This document shows positions 45,452 to 53,548 of a stretch of DNA of 64,000 bases, piece by piece. Each line of letters starts with the position of its first letter. Within the stretch, counting starts at the first letter, position 1. The DNA lies in assembly GCF_021654285.1 (NCBI RefSeq), contig NZ_JAKFZS010000014.1:1-64000 (forward strand). The letters run 5' to 3'. The position numbers and the translations under genes were made by a program. The notes below the pieces were generated by a model. That model made no database searches, had not been told where the DNA came from, and saw only the letters and a program-made list of their open reading frames with translations. The stretch is from Pseudoalteromonas luteoviolacea (GTDB taxonomy: Bacteria; Pseudomonadota; Gammaproteobacteria; Enterobacterales; Alteromonadaceae).

Positions 45452-46394
45452 ACACGCTTTTTTTTCAGATGCTATCTCAAAGTTCAATGGCATAGAGATA
45501 GACCACATAGAAAACAGCTTGACACGCGCAACCGTTTTTTTAGCATCTGGGTATGATGCCGTTTGTATATTCGTTAATGATGATCTCAATGCTTGTGTGC
45601 TAGGTGATTTAGCCGAACTAGGTATCAAGTTTGTTGCTTTACGGTGTGCAGGCTACAACAATGTTGACATCGAGGCAGCACATGCACTTGGCATACAGGT
45701 TGTGAGAGTCCCCTCATATAGTCCAGAAGCCGTCGCTGAACATTGCATGGCACTTATTCTGACCCTAACGAGAAAAACCCACAAAGCCTATAACCGCGTA
45801 CGAGAAGAAAACTTTGATCTTAATGGCTTATTAGGGTTTAACATCCATAACAAAACGGTTGGACTCATTGGCTGCGGCAAAATAGGTCAATCACTCGTCT
45901 CAATTTTAAATGGCTTTGGTGCACACACGCTTGTGTATGATCCAAATATCGGTGAAGGCTCTTACACACAAGTCTCGTTAGATATGTTACTAGAACAAAG
46001 CGATATCATTTCACTACACTGCCCATTAACTGAAGCAACACATCATTTAATCGATGAAACAGCCTTTGGTAAAATGAAACCCTGTGTAATGCTCATCAAT
46101 ACCAGTCGCGGTGCATTGATTGACACACAAGCCTGTATCACAGCACTTAAATCAAAAAAGATTGGTTATTTAGGTCTTGATGTGTACGAACAAGAGTCAG
46201 AGCTTTTTTTCAAAGACCGGAGTGAAGAAATCATTCAAGATGACACTTTTGTCAGACTTAGCGGGTTTCCTAACGTCTTAATCACCGGCCATCAAGGCTT
46301 TTTTACCCAAGAGGCGCTAACCGAAATTGCCATGACAACGGTTAAAAACTTATACGCACTCAAAAATAAAACCCATACACCAAACATTGTCTAA
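45417..46394 (+). CDS. ldhA: D-lactate dehydrogenase, fermentative type
   Basis: A 325-residue D-2-hydroxyacid dehydrogenase very close in pattern to E. coli LdhA. Shared segments include VCIFVNDD, ALRCAGYNNVD, RVPSYSPEAVAEH, LHCPLT and NTSRGALID. NAD binding is at GLIGCGKIG. Catalytic residues are the Arg near INTSRG, a Glu in DVYEQE, and the His in NVLITGHQGF. It interconverts pyruvate and D-lactate. The ATG at 45417 gives the usual N-terminus (MKVALFSSQKYE) and overlaps the peroxidase gene. Confidence 0.92.
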   Translation: MKVALFSSQKYEHAFFSDAISKFNGIEIDHIENSLTRATVFLASGYDAVCIFVNDDLNACVLGDLAELGIKFVALRCAGYNNVDIEAAHALGIQVVRVPSYSPEAVAEHCMALILTLTRKTHKAYNRVREENFDLNGLLGFNIHNKTVGLIGCGKIGQSLVSILNGFGAHTLVYDPNIGEGSYTQVSLDMLLEQSDIISLHCPLTEATHHLIDETAFGKMKPCVMLINTSRGALIDTQACITALKSKKIGYLGLDVYEQESELFFKDRSEEIIQDDTFVRLSGFPNVLITGHQGFFTQEALTEIAMTTVKNLYALKNKTHTPNIV

Positions 46395-46402
46395 AGCTGG
46401 GC

Positions 46403-46432
46403 AAAAAAAAAGCGCAGTCGAGCTGCGCTTTT
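46403..46432. terminator. bidirectional terminator between ldhA and the NSS transporter gene
   Basis: aaaagcgcag (46408-46417) pairs with ctgcgctttt (46423-46432), loop tcgag, with A- and T-tracts on either side. Confidence 0.92.
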
Positions 46433-46447
46433 TCTTTTTAAACCAAT

Positions 46448-47773
46448 TTATTTATTTACAACAACATTTACGAATACAGCTGTCATTAAAATTGGACAGA
46501 TAAAACGTAAATATTGCGCAAACCAATAATGCATACCTGAGGCGTTCTCAATCAGCTTATTTCCACGTTTCCACATCCAGCCTACAGTAACAAAATAGAA
46601 TAACCCCATTAGCGGTAACTGATAGCGAGTAAATACTGAGATAACCAAGCCAAACAGCCAATCAAAGTTCATTATAATAAGACTAGAACACACAAGTATC
46701 ACTAGCGTCACTACCCAAGTTGCACTTTTACGTTCCATGCCGTGATTTTCAACTAAAAAAGACACCGGAATTTCTGTGGATGAAATCGTTGAAGTCAGAG
46801 AGGCGATTGACATCAATACAAAGAATGTCAAACCAACCCAAATACCAATTTGTCCCATGCTCGAGAAAAGCTCAGGTAGAATTGCAAAAATGAGTCGCCC
46901 TTCCCCAGCCAGCTTGCCATCTTGAAACACTTCTACGCCATTTTGCTGCGCAACAAAAATAGCAGGTATAATCAACAAACCAGCTAAAAATGCCACGCCA
47001 GTATCTAACATAGCAACACTGAAAGTCAGTTTTGGTAGGTTTTCATTTGGTTTCAAATATGAGCCGTAAATCATCATACAGCCAACACCGAGCGATAAAG
47101 AGAAGAACGCTTGGCCCATTGCTGCAATAATCAAATCTGGGTCTGTAATTTTACTAAAATCAGGAACTAAATATGCTCTGAATCCGTCTGATGCTCCTTC
47201 AAGTGTCGCCATGTAAGCAATCAAACAGCATAGTAATAACAATAAAAGTGGCATTAAGCGACGTGACCATGTCTCAATACCTGATTTCACCCCTTTCAAA
47301 ATAATTGCAGCAGTCAGTAGCAACATCAAAGGCGTGAAGATAAAGTTTCTATGTGTAGAATCCCCTGTCAGAAACTGACTCGCAGCATCCATACCTAATA
47401 AAGACGTAACGGGCTCAATGGAATGGGCGAGCATCCACCCGGCCACAATTGAATAAAAACTCAGCATCACAATCGCGCCAGCCAAACCAATGTAACCAGC
47501 TGCAGCACCTACACTTGGCTGTTTTTCTTGCCATGCTTGCTTCAATGCTTTTACTGGATTAGCTTGTGCTTGATGACCGAGGTAAAGCTCAGTGTACAAA
47601 GCAGGTAAAGCCAACAAAAAGATAACGATAAAATATGCGAGTAAAAAAGCACCACCGCCATGATTAGCAGCTTGCGTGGGGAAACCCCAAATATTACCTA
47701 AACCAACAGCAGCACCTGCCGCCGCTAGAACAAAACCAAGTCGGCTTTGAAAACCATCACGTACCTGAGCCAT
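46448..47773 (-). CDS. sodium-dependent transporter, NSS (SNF) family
   Basis: A 441-residue LeuT-like symporter of the inner membrane. The first helix carries the Na+-binding region (SRLGFVLAAAGAAVGLGNIWGFP). The GGGAFLLAYF segment of helix 2 and the SLTSTISSTE motif in helix 8 are typical. With about eleven helices it belongs to the short bacterial branch. The substrate is probably an amino acid. The ATG at 47773 is used; the longer frame adds only four residues. Confidence 0.93.
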   Translation of the reverse strand: MAQVRDGFQSRLGFVLAAAGAAVGLGNIWGFPTQAANHGGGAFLLAYFIVIFLLALPALYTELYLGHQAQANPVKALKQAWQEKQPSVGAAAGYIGLAGAIVMLSFYSIVAGWMLAHSIEPVTSLLGMDAASQFLTGDSTHRNFIFTPLMLLLTAAIILKGVKSGIETWSRRLMPLLLLLLCCLIAYMATLEGASDGFRAYLVPDFSKITDPDLIIAAMGQAFFSLSLGVGCMMIYGSYLKPNENLPKLTFSVAMLDTGVAFLAGLLIIPAIFVAQQNGVEVFQDGKLAGEGRLIFAILPELFSSMGQIGIWVGLTFFVLMSIASLTSTISSTEIPVSFLVENHGMERKSATWVVTLVILVCSSLIIMNFDWLFGLVISVFTRYQLPLMGLFYFVTVGWMWKRGNKLIENASGMHYWFAQYLRFICPILMTAVFVNVVVNK

Positions 47774-47894
47774 AATTGAACACAAATATAATTATTGTTT
47801 TGGCCAGCGATTATACCTTTTCGAGCGAAAAATGCGAGTGCAAGAACCCTCTTACAGGAACTTATACGGTTTATTAATGAATTAATGGCAACAG

Positions 47895-48425
47895 TTAAAA
47901 GCTTGAGCCTGGCTGTTGCAAAAATTCTAGCTCTTCATCTGTTGATACGCGGCCCAGAATGTCATTTCTATGAGGGTAACGACCAAAGCGATCGATGATT
48001 TTTTTATGTGCTAATTCGAATTCATATCCAGGTAAATCTCTGAACAGCACCTCTGCATGACGGTGGATCACTGCACTTTCGCTGTGCATAAACGGCATGT
48101 ATAAAAACCCCACCTCTGTATCATTTAGTGCTTTATCAAACCCTTTTTCAATAGCTTGTTGTGACAAGCTTAGTGCTAACGCATCACTTGCAAAGGCTTG
48201 CGGCGTATCTCGGTACATATTTCTTGGAAACTGATCTAACACGATTATCTCGCACAAAGAGCCAACCGGTGTTTCACGCCACTTTTCAAGTTCACCGCTA
48301 TGTGCCATCTTATGGAGGATTGAAAATTGGCTTTTAACCTTTTGATCAAATGTAGCTGATTTCTGCCACCAATCTTGCTCAGAGCAAGTCACAAACCAAA
48401 ATTCATAGATATCTTGATACTGCAT
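47895..48425 (-). CDS. DUF924 family protein
   Basis: A 176-residue, mostly helical protein of the DUF924 family. Diagnostic segments are the N-terminal YEFWF, the LDQFPRNMYRDTPQAFASD block, FLYMPFMHSE, and the FGRYPHRNDILGR motif. The fold is TPR-like and the function is unknown. It lies upstream of the NSS transporter gene on the same strand with a 121-bp gap, so co-transcription is possible but unproven. Confidence 0.9.
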   Translation of the reverse strand: MQYQDIYEFWFVTCSEQDWWQKSATFDQKVKSQFSILHKMAHSGELEKWRETPVGSLCEIIVLDQFPRNMYRDTPQAFASDALALSLSQQAIEKGFDKALNDTEVGFLYMPFMHSESAVIHRHAEVLFRDLPGYEFELAHKKIIDRFGRYPHRNDILGRVSTDEELEFLQQPGSSF

Positions 48426-48542
48426 AAGTAACCTTTAGTGTTATGTACTCCTCTAACCTAAGCTTGTCACCATCCGCCTTTTATTGCAACTTTATCATTA
48501 ATTTTTGTTATAGAATTATTTCTTCTTAGAAAGAGAATCAAA

Positions 48543-48568
48543 GGGGCATAGAGAATATAACTAGCCCC
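48543..48568 (-). terminator. weak hairpin after lysC
   Basis: ggggc and gcccc pair across a 16-nt loop, 17 nt past the lysC stop, with a short T-tract after it. This is only a candidate. Confidence 0.35.
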
Positions 48569-48584
48569 TGCCAAAGCAAAATGA

Positions 48585-49931
48585 TTAAGCTGCTTCGAGC
48601 AACTTCTGATGAATTGCCTGCACAACCGCGTCAGAATTTGATTGCTCTACTAAAAAGCACAGATTATGTCGGCTTGCACCATGGCAAATTAAACGAATAT
48701 CAAACTCAGACAACACATCAACCAAGCAGTCATCTCCACCTCTTAACTGAATCTCAGAACCAATCATGGCAACAAGCGTTAGGTTGTTTTCAACTGACAC
48801 ATGACAAAATTCGCCTAACTCATCAAGGCATGCTTGTTCAAGCTCAGGTCGTGAAGCATTAGGTGCATTGTCCAATGTAAGGGCAACACTAATTTCAGAA
48901 GTCGTGACAAGGTCAACGGAGATATTATAGTTACTGAGTATGGTGAATATTTTTGCTAAAAAGCCACTAGCTAACAACATTTCAGGGCTCTTCAAGGTCA
49001 ATAAAATTTGATTTTTTCGCTGTGTAACAGCTCTTATGCCAGATTGAGATTGTGTTTCTTTTTCAATCCAAGTTCCACCCTGTTCAGGTGCTTTACTCGA
49101 ACCCACAAATACCGAAATGCCTTTGCGACTTGCTGGTAGAATCGTTGCTGGGTGCAACACTTTTGCACCGAAAGTCGCCATTTCAGCAGCTTCGTCAAAG
49201 CTAAGCCTTGCAATTGGTTTTGCTTTACTGCACAACCTAGGATCTGTACTAAATATGCCAACGACATCCGTCCATATATGTACACTTTGCGCATTGATTG
49301 CTTCTGCAATAAGCGCAGCACTGTAATCAGAACCACCGCGACCAAGTGTCGTCGTTTGCCCATATTTATCGCTGCCGATGAAACCTTGTGTGACGACTAC
49401 CTGCTCCTCAAGCAATGGCTGCAAGTGTTCTGAAGCAGCAATTGCTGTTGCTAAAATATCAGGCGTCGCTTTAGAGAAATTGCTATCAGTTTTCAATACC
49501 TCTCTTACATCGAAACGAACCGAGCTGACACCTAAGTTTCTCAGTACTTGAGTAAAGATAAATGATGAAAAGCGCTCACCAAAGCTCAATACTTCATCGC
49601 ATTGCTGTGTGCTTAATGCTGGCAGAAGTGCTATATCTTTAAACTCCCTGTATGTGCCATCAAAACCAGACTGCAAGTCAGCATCGAGCGTCACATGCTC
49701 CAATATACGTTGCTGAATTTGCATCACAGCATCAACAAGTGCTTGTCGCTGAGTTTCATCTGCTTTTTGTTGCACCAATTCAACTAAGTGATTAGTGACG
49801 CCGGCACTGGCACTCACTACGACTACTCGAACATTTGGGTCATCATTTATGATTTGCGCGCAACGATGCATCGCTGTGAAGTCGGCAACACTGGTACCAC
49901 CAAACTTAGCAACTACATACTGGGAATTCAT
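48585..49931 (-). CDS. lysC: lysine-sensitive aspartate kinase
   Basis: A 448-residue monofunctional aspartokinase, matching the length of E. coli LysC (449). KFGGTSVADF at residues 9-18 binds ATP, and TTLGRGGSDYSAAL with the downstream WTDV are the substrate motifs. The C-terminal ACT domains (about 300-448) include VDLVTTSEISVALTL. It phosphorylates aspartate, the first step to lysine, threonine and methionine. The ATG at 49931 follows AAGGAGA. A lysine riboswitch immediately upstream shows that the isoenzyme is the lysine-regulated one. An in-frame upstream ATG at 50006 lies inside the leader and is rejected. Confidence 0.97.
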   Translation of the reverse strand: MNSQYVVAKFGGTSVADFTAMHRCAQIINDDPNVRVVVVSASAGVTNHLVELVQQKADETQRQALVDAVMQIQQRILEHVTLDADLQSGFDGTYREFKDIALLPALSTQQCDEVLSFGERFSSFIFTQVLRNLGVSSVRFDVREVLKTDSNFSKATPDILATAIAASEHLQPLLEEQVVVTQGFIGSDKYGQTTTLGRGGSDYSAALIAEAINAQSVHIWTDVVGIFSTDPRLCSKAKPIARLSFDEAAEMATFGAKVLHPATILPASRKGISVFVGSSKAPEQGGTWIEKETQSQSGIRAVTQRKNQILLTLKSPEMLLASGFLAKIFTILSNYNISVDLVTTSEISVALTLDNAPNASRPELEQACLDELGEFCHVSVENNLTLVAMIGSEIQLRGGDDCLVDVLSEFDIRLICHGASRHNLCFLVEQSNSDAVVQAIHQKLLEAA

Positions 49932-49935
49932 TTTA

Positions 49936-49976
49936 TCTCCTTGTGACAACATCGGTGCTGTCAAAAAATAAGGAGA
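49936..49976 (-). promoter_or_regulatory. Shine-Dalgarno-sequestering hairpin of lysC (expression platform)
   Basis: The lysC Shine-Dalgarno AAGGAGA (49936-49942) is exactly complementary to TCTCCTT (49970-49976). Between them an 8-bp stem with one G-T wobble (49944-49963, loop CCGA) brings the two together. Folding would block ribosome binding, which suggests translational control by the riboswitch. Confidence 0.7.
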
Positions 49977-50021
49977 ACTCATTGGCAAGAGGATATTGAA
50001 ATACATTGAAAAACCACTGCC

Positions 50022-50183
50022 AGAAGCTCTCCACCAATAATCGGTGACAGTTCCGGGGATTCAACCCCGTAAACCGAAAAGTCATTGTGACGACCAATCA
50101 CTTTCCTCGGCGAATACTTCCCTCACTTGCTGTCGTTGGATGTCGTGTCCTCGAACAAGCTACCTAAGCATCGCACCTCTTCT
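50022..50183 (-). promoter_or_regulatory. lysine riboswitch (L-box)
   Basis: The minus-strand leader of lysC contains the conserved L-box blocks. It begins AGAAGAGGTGCG, has GAGGAAAGTGATTGGTC in the middle, and later GGGTTGAATCCCCGGAAC, then TGTCACCGATT and TGGTGGAGAGCTTCTGG. The ends pair as P1 (AGAAG with CTTCT). The about 162-nt length and the position before an aspartokinase gene fit the family. Lysine binding should switch lysC off. Confidence 0.93.
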
Positions 50184-50222
50184 GTCTATTTTGCGTGTTC
50201 TAACCTGAACAATAGCAAAATA

Positions 50223-50243
50223 AAAACCTGCTACTGGAGCAGG
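50223..50243 (-). terminator. intrinsic terminator of nhaD
   Basis: cctgct and agcagg pair over a short loop, followed on the minus strand by TTTTTATTTT. It separates nhaD from the lysC leader. Confidence 0.8.
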
Positions 50244-50263
50244 CTTTTAAAAACTATCTTTTA

Positions 50264-50300
50264 GACGTCTAGGTGTCAAGCAATTTTGTACCTAGACGTC
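50264..50300 (-). promoter_or_regulatory. perfect 11-bp palindrome between nhaD and lysC
   Basis: gacgtctaggt and acctagacgtc are exact inverted repeats across a 15-nt loop, 12 nt past the nhaD stop. On the minus strand the loop contains TTGACA, which resembles a -35 box. It may be a second terminator or an operator-bearing promoter. Confidence 0.5.
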
Positions 50301-50311
50301 AAAAAATTTAT

Positions 50312-51559
50312 TTAGATAAGTTGCCCCATGTAAAATGAGCCTGCATAACCAATGGAATAAGCGACAAGAAGATATAACACCATCTTTAAATAACTCATGA
50401 ATGTAAGCGCTTTAACTTTACTCATTGCAATGATCCCCGCAGCTGAACCAATAATAAGCATCGAGCCACCAACGCCTGTTGCATACGTAAACGTGAGCCA
50501 CTGCTGAGGTGTCATTTCAATCTGTGCTTTAAGTAAAGCTGCCGTAAGTGGCACATTATCTACCGCTGCACTCAACAACCCAACCAGGTAATTTGCATAT
50601 TCTGGTGCCAAAAATTGATATAACTCTGTAAACATGCTCAATACGCCAACTTCTTTAAGCGCGCCGACCAACAAAAGTACACCGACAAAAAACAGTAATG
50701 TGTCGTACTCTATCTCTCGTATGTAATCAATAATCTTTTTGTTGACGTCCTTTTTACGCATAAGAAACTGCGCGACTAAAAACATAAATGACAAGCCGAA
50801 CAAAAATGTAAGCATGGGTGGTACTTGATATTGCACACTTAAAAACAGTGTTGCCAATACAGTCGACATGAAAATCACAGCAATGGTGATATCGGTTTTT
50901 TCTATTCTTCTTACTTCTTGCCTTGCAAAGTAAAGCTGTTCATTCATGCCAATAGACAACATGGCTGCCAGTGCAAACACACTCACAATCGCTGGCAACA
51001 CCAGTAACAGCAGATCAGGAATGGTGACTTTACCAGCTAAAAATATCATTAAGGTCGTTACATCACCTGTGATCAAAGAGACACCACCAGAATTTACGCT
51101 AAATATGATTAATGTGGCATACTTAACAAGCTTTTTAGCATCCAACTTCAAAGACATGACAACCGCCAGCGAAATTAAAGTCGCTGTAATATTGTCTGAA
51201 ATCGAAGAAAAAACAAAGGCAAATGCACCGACAAGAAACATTAACTTTCTCTCGCTGATTTGCTCAGGCATTATTCGGTGCACAATATTTTGAATAAAAC
51301 CTTTGGAGTTTAAATAAGCAACAAAGGTCATCGCAGCCATTAAAAAAAGCCATAAGGTCGCGATTTCTAAAATGTTGTGATCGAGCTGATGTTGTATAGT
51401 TTCTGAGCTTTCACCATGAATTGGAGATATAAAAGCGATAATCCAACATAAAGTGCCAAAAAAAAGCGTCGTTTTGGCCTTGTTTACATGGATAATATCC
51501 TCTATAACGATAAGCACAAAAGCTAGCGCTATTAGGGTTAGGATTATGGAAGTGACCAT
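50312..51559 (-). CDS. nhaD: Na+/H+ antiporter NhaD
   Basis: A 415-residue inner-membrane antiporter of the NhaD type, common in marine and haloalkaliphilic bacteria. About twelve helices are predicted. Diagnostic segments are SSISDNITATLISL and FSVNSGGVSLITGDVTTLM in the first half, and AAVDNVPLTAALLK plus VGGSMLIIGSAAG in the second. The paired acidic residues in the Asp-Asn motifs are expected to carry Na+ and H+. The ATG at 51559 is preferred over an upstream in-frame TTG. It probably exports Na+ at alkaline pH. Confidence 0.93.
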   Translation of the reverse strand: MVTSIILTLIALAFVLIVIEDIIHVNKAKTTLFFGTLCWIIAFISPIHGESSETIQHQLDHNILEIATLWLFLMAAMTFVAYLNSKGFIQNIVHRIMPEQISERKLMFLVGAFAFVFSSISDNITATLISLAVVMSLKLDAKKLVKYATLIIFSVNSGGVSLITGDVTTLMIFLAGKVTIPDLLLLVLPAIVSVFALAAMLSIGMNEQLYFARQEVRRIEKTDITIAVIFMSTVLATLFLSVQYQVPPMLTFLFGLSFMFLVAQFLMRKKDVNKKIIDYIREIEYDTLLFFVGVLLLVGALKEVGVLSMFTELYQFLAPEYANYLVGLLSAAVDNVPLTAALLKAQIEMTPQQWLTFTYATGVGGSMLIIGSAAGIIAMSKVKALTFMSYLKMVLYLLVAYSIGYAGSFYMGQLI

Positions 51560-51717
51560 ACGCGTAAACAACCTGTAATAAAATGTAATTTTTGTAAAGG
51601 GCGATGTAAATCGGCGCGGAGTCTAACACTATGGGCAAGTGACTGCTATCGCTAATTACACTTTATGACAAATTAGTGAACTAGTGATGTCACAAAAATG
51701 ATACAAACTGGAAAGTT

Positions 51718-52986
51718 ATGATCCCAGCTAAAAAAGTTCTTAATACATTAAATGAGCACTGGAGTGTTTTAGAGTTGTTATTTAAACGCTTTAAAATGTC
51801 CGATTTCAGTATAAAAGATGTACAAAACTTCATAAAACTAAAAAACCCAAACTGGTCAAGTGAACGGGTTTATAAAGAGACAAATAGATTATTAAATCAA
51901 GAAATTATTATTCCATTAGCCAAATCTTCTCAACTTGAAATCAATCGTGCAGTCGCTGATTTTGCAAGCTTTTTATTACAAGAAGAGCACTTAGGATTGG
52001 CTGAAGAAATTACTGTACTAGTGAAAGATTTGCAACGCCTAGGCGAGCGCCTTTCTCAGGCAGGCAATGAGGGTGACCACAGTGAGTTGAGACGATTCAG
52101 CCGCATAATGGATGAACGCGTCAGAAAAATTGTAAAGCTTTTTCAACACAATGAAAGCGCCATCCTCAACCTAGTTGAACAAGCAAAGTCTGATCACAGT
52201 AATTTATCATTAAAACGACGTTATCAAGCTGTCATTGAAGCCTTTGACGAATACATTGAGCCTATGCTTGAAATGGTCGACATTCACGGACCATTCCAAG
52301 CCTGTTTTAGCCAAATTGAATTACAGATAAGTGAGCAGATAACTCAAATTGAACAGCTTGGGCGCGGTGCACACGACAAACGTATGTTAGAGCAATTAAG
52401 AACGCGCATTCTAGACATGCATTTAATTGGTCGTGAAAGCTTAGGTAAAAGTGCCGATATGCTCATGCCACTGCGTGAAGAGCTTAGACGCAATACCTTA
52501 ATTACACGTCAGGCTGCCAAAGTATTGGGGCTTATTCGTAAAAATGGCGTTGACCGTATGCTAAGTCCTGTACAACCCGATTTTGTATCCGATATACAGC
52601 GTTTTAACCTTGGACAAAAACGCCACATGGTTGCTTATATGGCAAGTCTGGCAGAATTTGAACATGAAGAATATCAGCTGCCTGATCACGACGATGTACC
52701 CGCATACCAAAGCCCTAATATCCCAGACTATCAAGATGTTAGGAAATCATTTTCCAGCAGCGGTAAAAAGCGCACCGCCCTACTTGGCTTCTTAAGTGAT
52801 AGCTACCCGAAGCTTGAAGCTGATGAAATGCTGTTTTTGTACCAGAAGCTTATCAGCGACCCTGACCTCTCGGTCACGCAGTCTGATTCTCAAGAATCAA
52901 TGCAGCTGGCAAATACCAAAATTAAATTGTATCCATTTAGCGCTTCAGAGCACACTGAGTCTGACGCTGAAAAAGCAAAGCAATAA
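51718..52986 (+). CDS. mksF: MksF, kleisin-like subunit of the MksBEF condensin
   Basis: A 422-residue, mostly helical protein. The N-terminal winged-helix-like region (KMSDFSIKDVQNFIKLKNPNW), a long central helical domain (about 80-300) and a C-terminal winged-helix-like part fit the MukF/MksF kleisin type. Recognition rests mainly on gene order (F-E-B), sizes and the SMC-like third gene, as MksF sequences are poorly conserved. It should bridge the two heads of MksB. The alternative, JetA of a Wadjet plasmid-defence system, is the homologous protein. It begins 158 bp from the divergent nhaD. Confidence 0.75.
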   Translation: MIPAKKVLNTLNEHWSVLELLFKRFKMSDFSIKDVQNFIKLKNPNWSSERVYKETNRLLNQEIIIPLAKSSQLEINRAVADFASFLLQEEHLGLAEEITVLVKDLQRLGERLSQAGNEGDHSELRRFSRIMDERVRKIVKLFQHNESAILNLVEQAKSDHSNLSLKRRYQAVIEAFDEYIEPMLEMVDIHGPFQACFSQIELQISEQITQIEQLGRGAHDKRMLEQLRTRILDMHLIGRESLGKSADMLMPLREELRRNTLITRQAAKVLGLIRKNGVDRMLSPVQPDFVSDIQRFNLGQKRHMVAYMASLAEFEHEEYQLPDHDDVPAYQSPNIPDYQDVRKSFSSSGKKRTALLGFLSDSYPKLEADEMLFLYQKLISDPDLSVTQSDSQESMQLANTKIKLYPFSASEHTESDAEKAKQ

Positions 52987-52996
52987 GTACGACACC

Positions 52997-53548
52997 ATGA
53001 CACAAATTAATCTAAACGACTTATCCCAGTTGCAAGCTATCAATAAAAAGCTTGCTGGTGGTTACCACATTAGTGAACAAGACACGACGCTTTGGCAAGA
53101 ACTTGATCAGCACATTGAAGCTTACCAAGCGCTATTTGCAGCACTTGGTCACGATCTTCAGCATGATGCTCGCGGCTTCTATTATCTTGCCAGTGACGAA
53201 AGCACACCTAATATGGGCAAAATCAGCCGCGCCATTGCACTAACGGTGTTTATCCTTATCGAGTATTACGCAAACCAAGGCAAAGATCCTTTACGTGCGC
53301 TTTTTGACGAGCAAATCGATTTAGAACTAATGCAAACCCTCATCCAACTTAACAAACACTTATTTGATCAATTGGAGATCTTCTCAGGATCAGATTTAAG
53401 AAAAGATGTCTTTTTAAGAATGCTGAGATTAGGGCTTTGTAAAGAAACCGAGCGTGGTTTTATATTGTTAGCACCGGTTTATAGATATATCGACGCCTTG
53501 ATGGAAGTCAATGAAGATAACTTTGAAGCGCTAGAGGAAGAAGTATGA
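52997..53548 (+). CDS. mksE: MksE, winged-helix accessory subunit
   Basis: A 183-residue protein starting MTQINLNDLSQLQAINKKLAGGYHIS. The ATG at 52997, 10 nt after mksF, is chosen over a longer frame that runs antiparallel in register through mksF. Its helical content and size fit MukE/MksE (KITE-type) subunits that bind the kleisin as dimers. Segments such as GLCKETERGFILLAPVYRYID at the C-terminal end are consistent with a winged helix. Its stop overlaps the mksB start (ATGA), giving translational coupling and stoichiometric production. Confidence 0.75.
   Translation: MTQINLNDLSQLQAINKKLAGGYHISEQDTTLWQELDQHIEAYQALFAALGHDLQHDARGFYYLASDESTPNMGKISRAIALTVFILIEYYANQGKDPLRALFDEQIDLELMQTLIQLNKHLFDQLEIFSGSDLRKDVFLRMLRLGLCKETERGFILLAPVYRYIDALMEVNEDNFEALEEEV

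Noticed and set aside
49932..50006. 25-residue N-terminal extension of lysC from an ATG at 50006
   Set aside because: The segment is the riboswitch expression platform. The ATG at 49931 has the good Shine-Dalgarno and gives the family's usual length.
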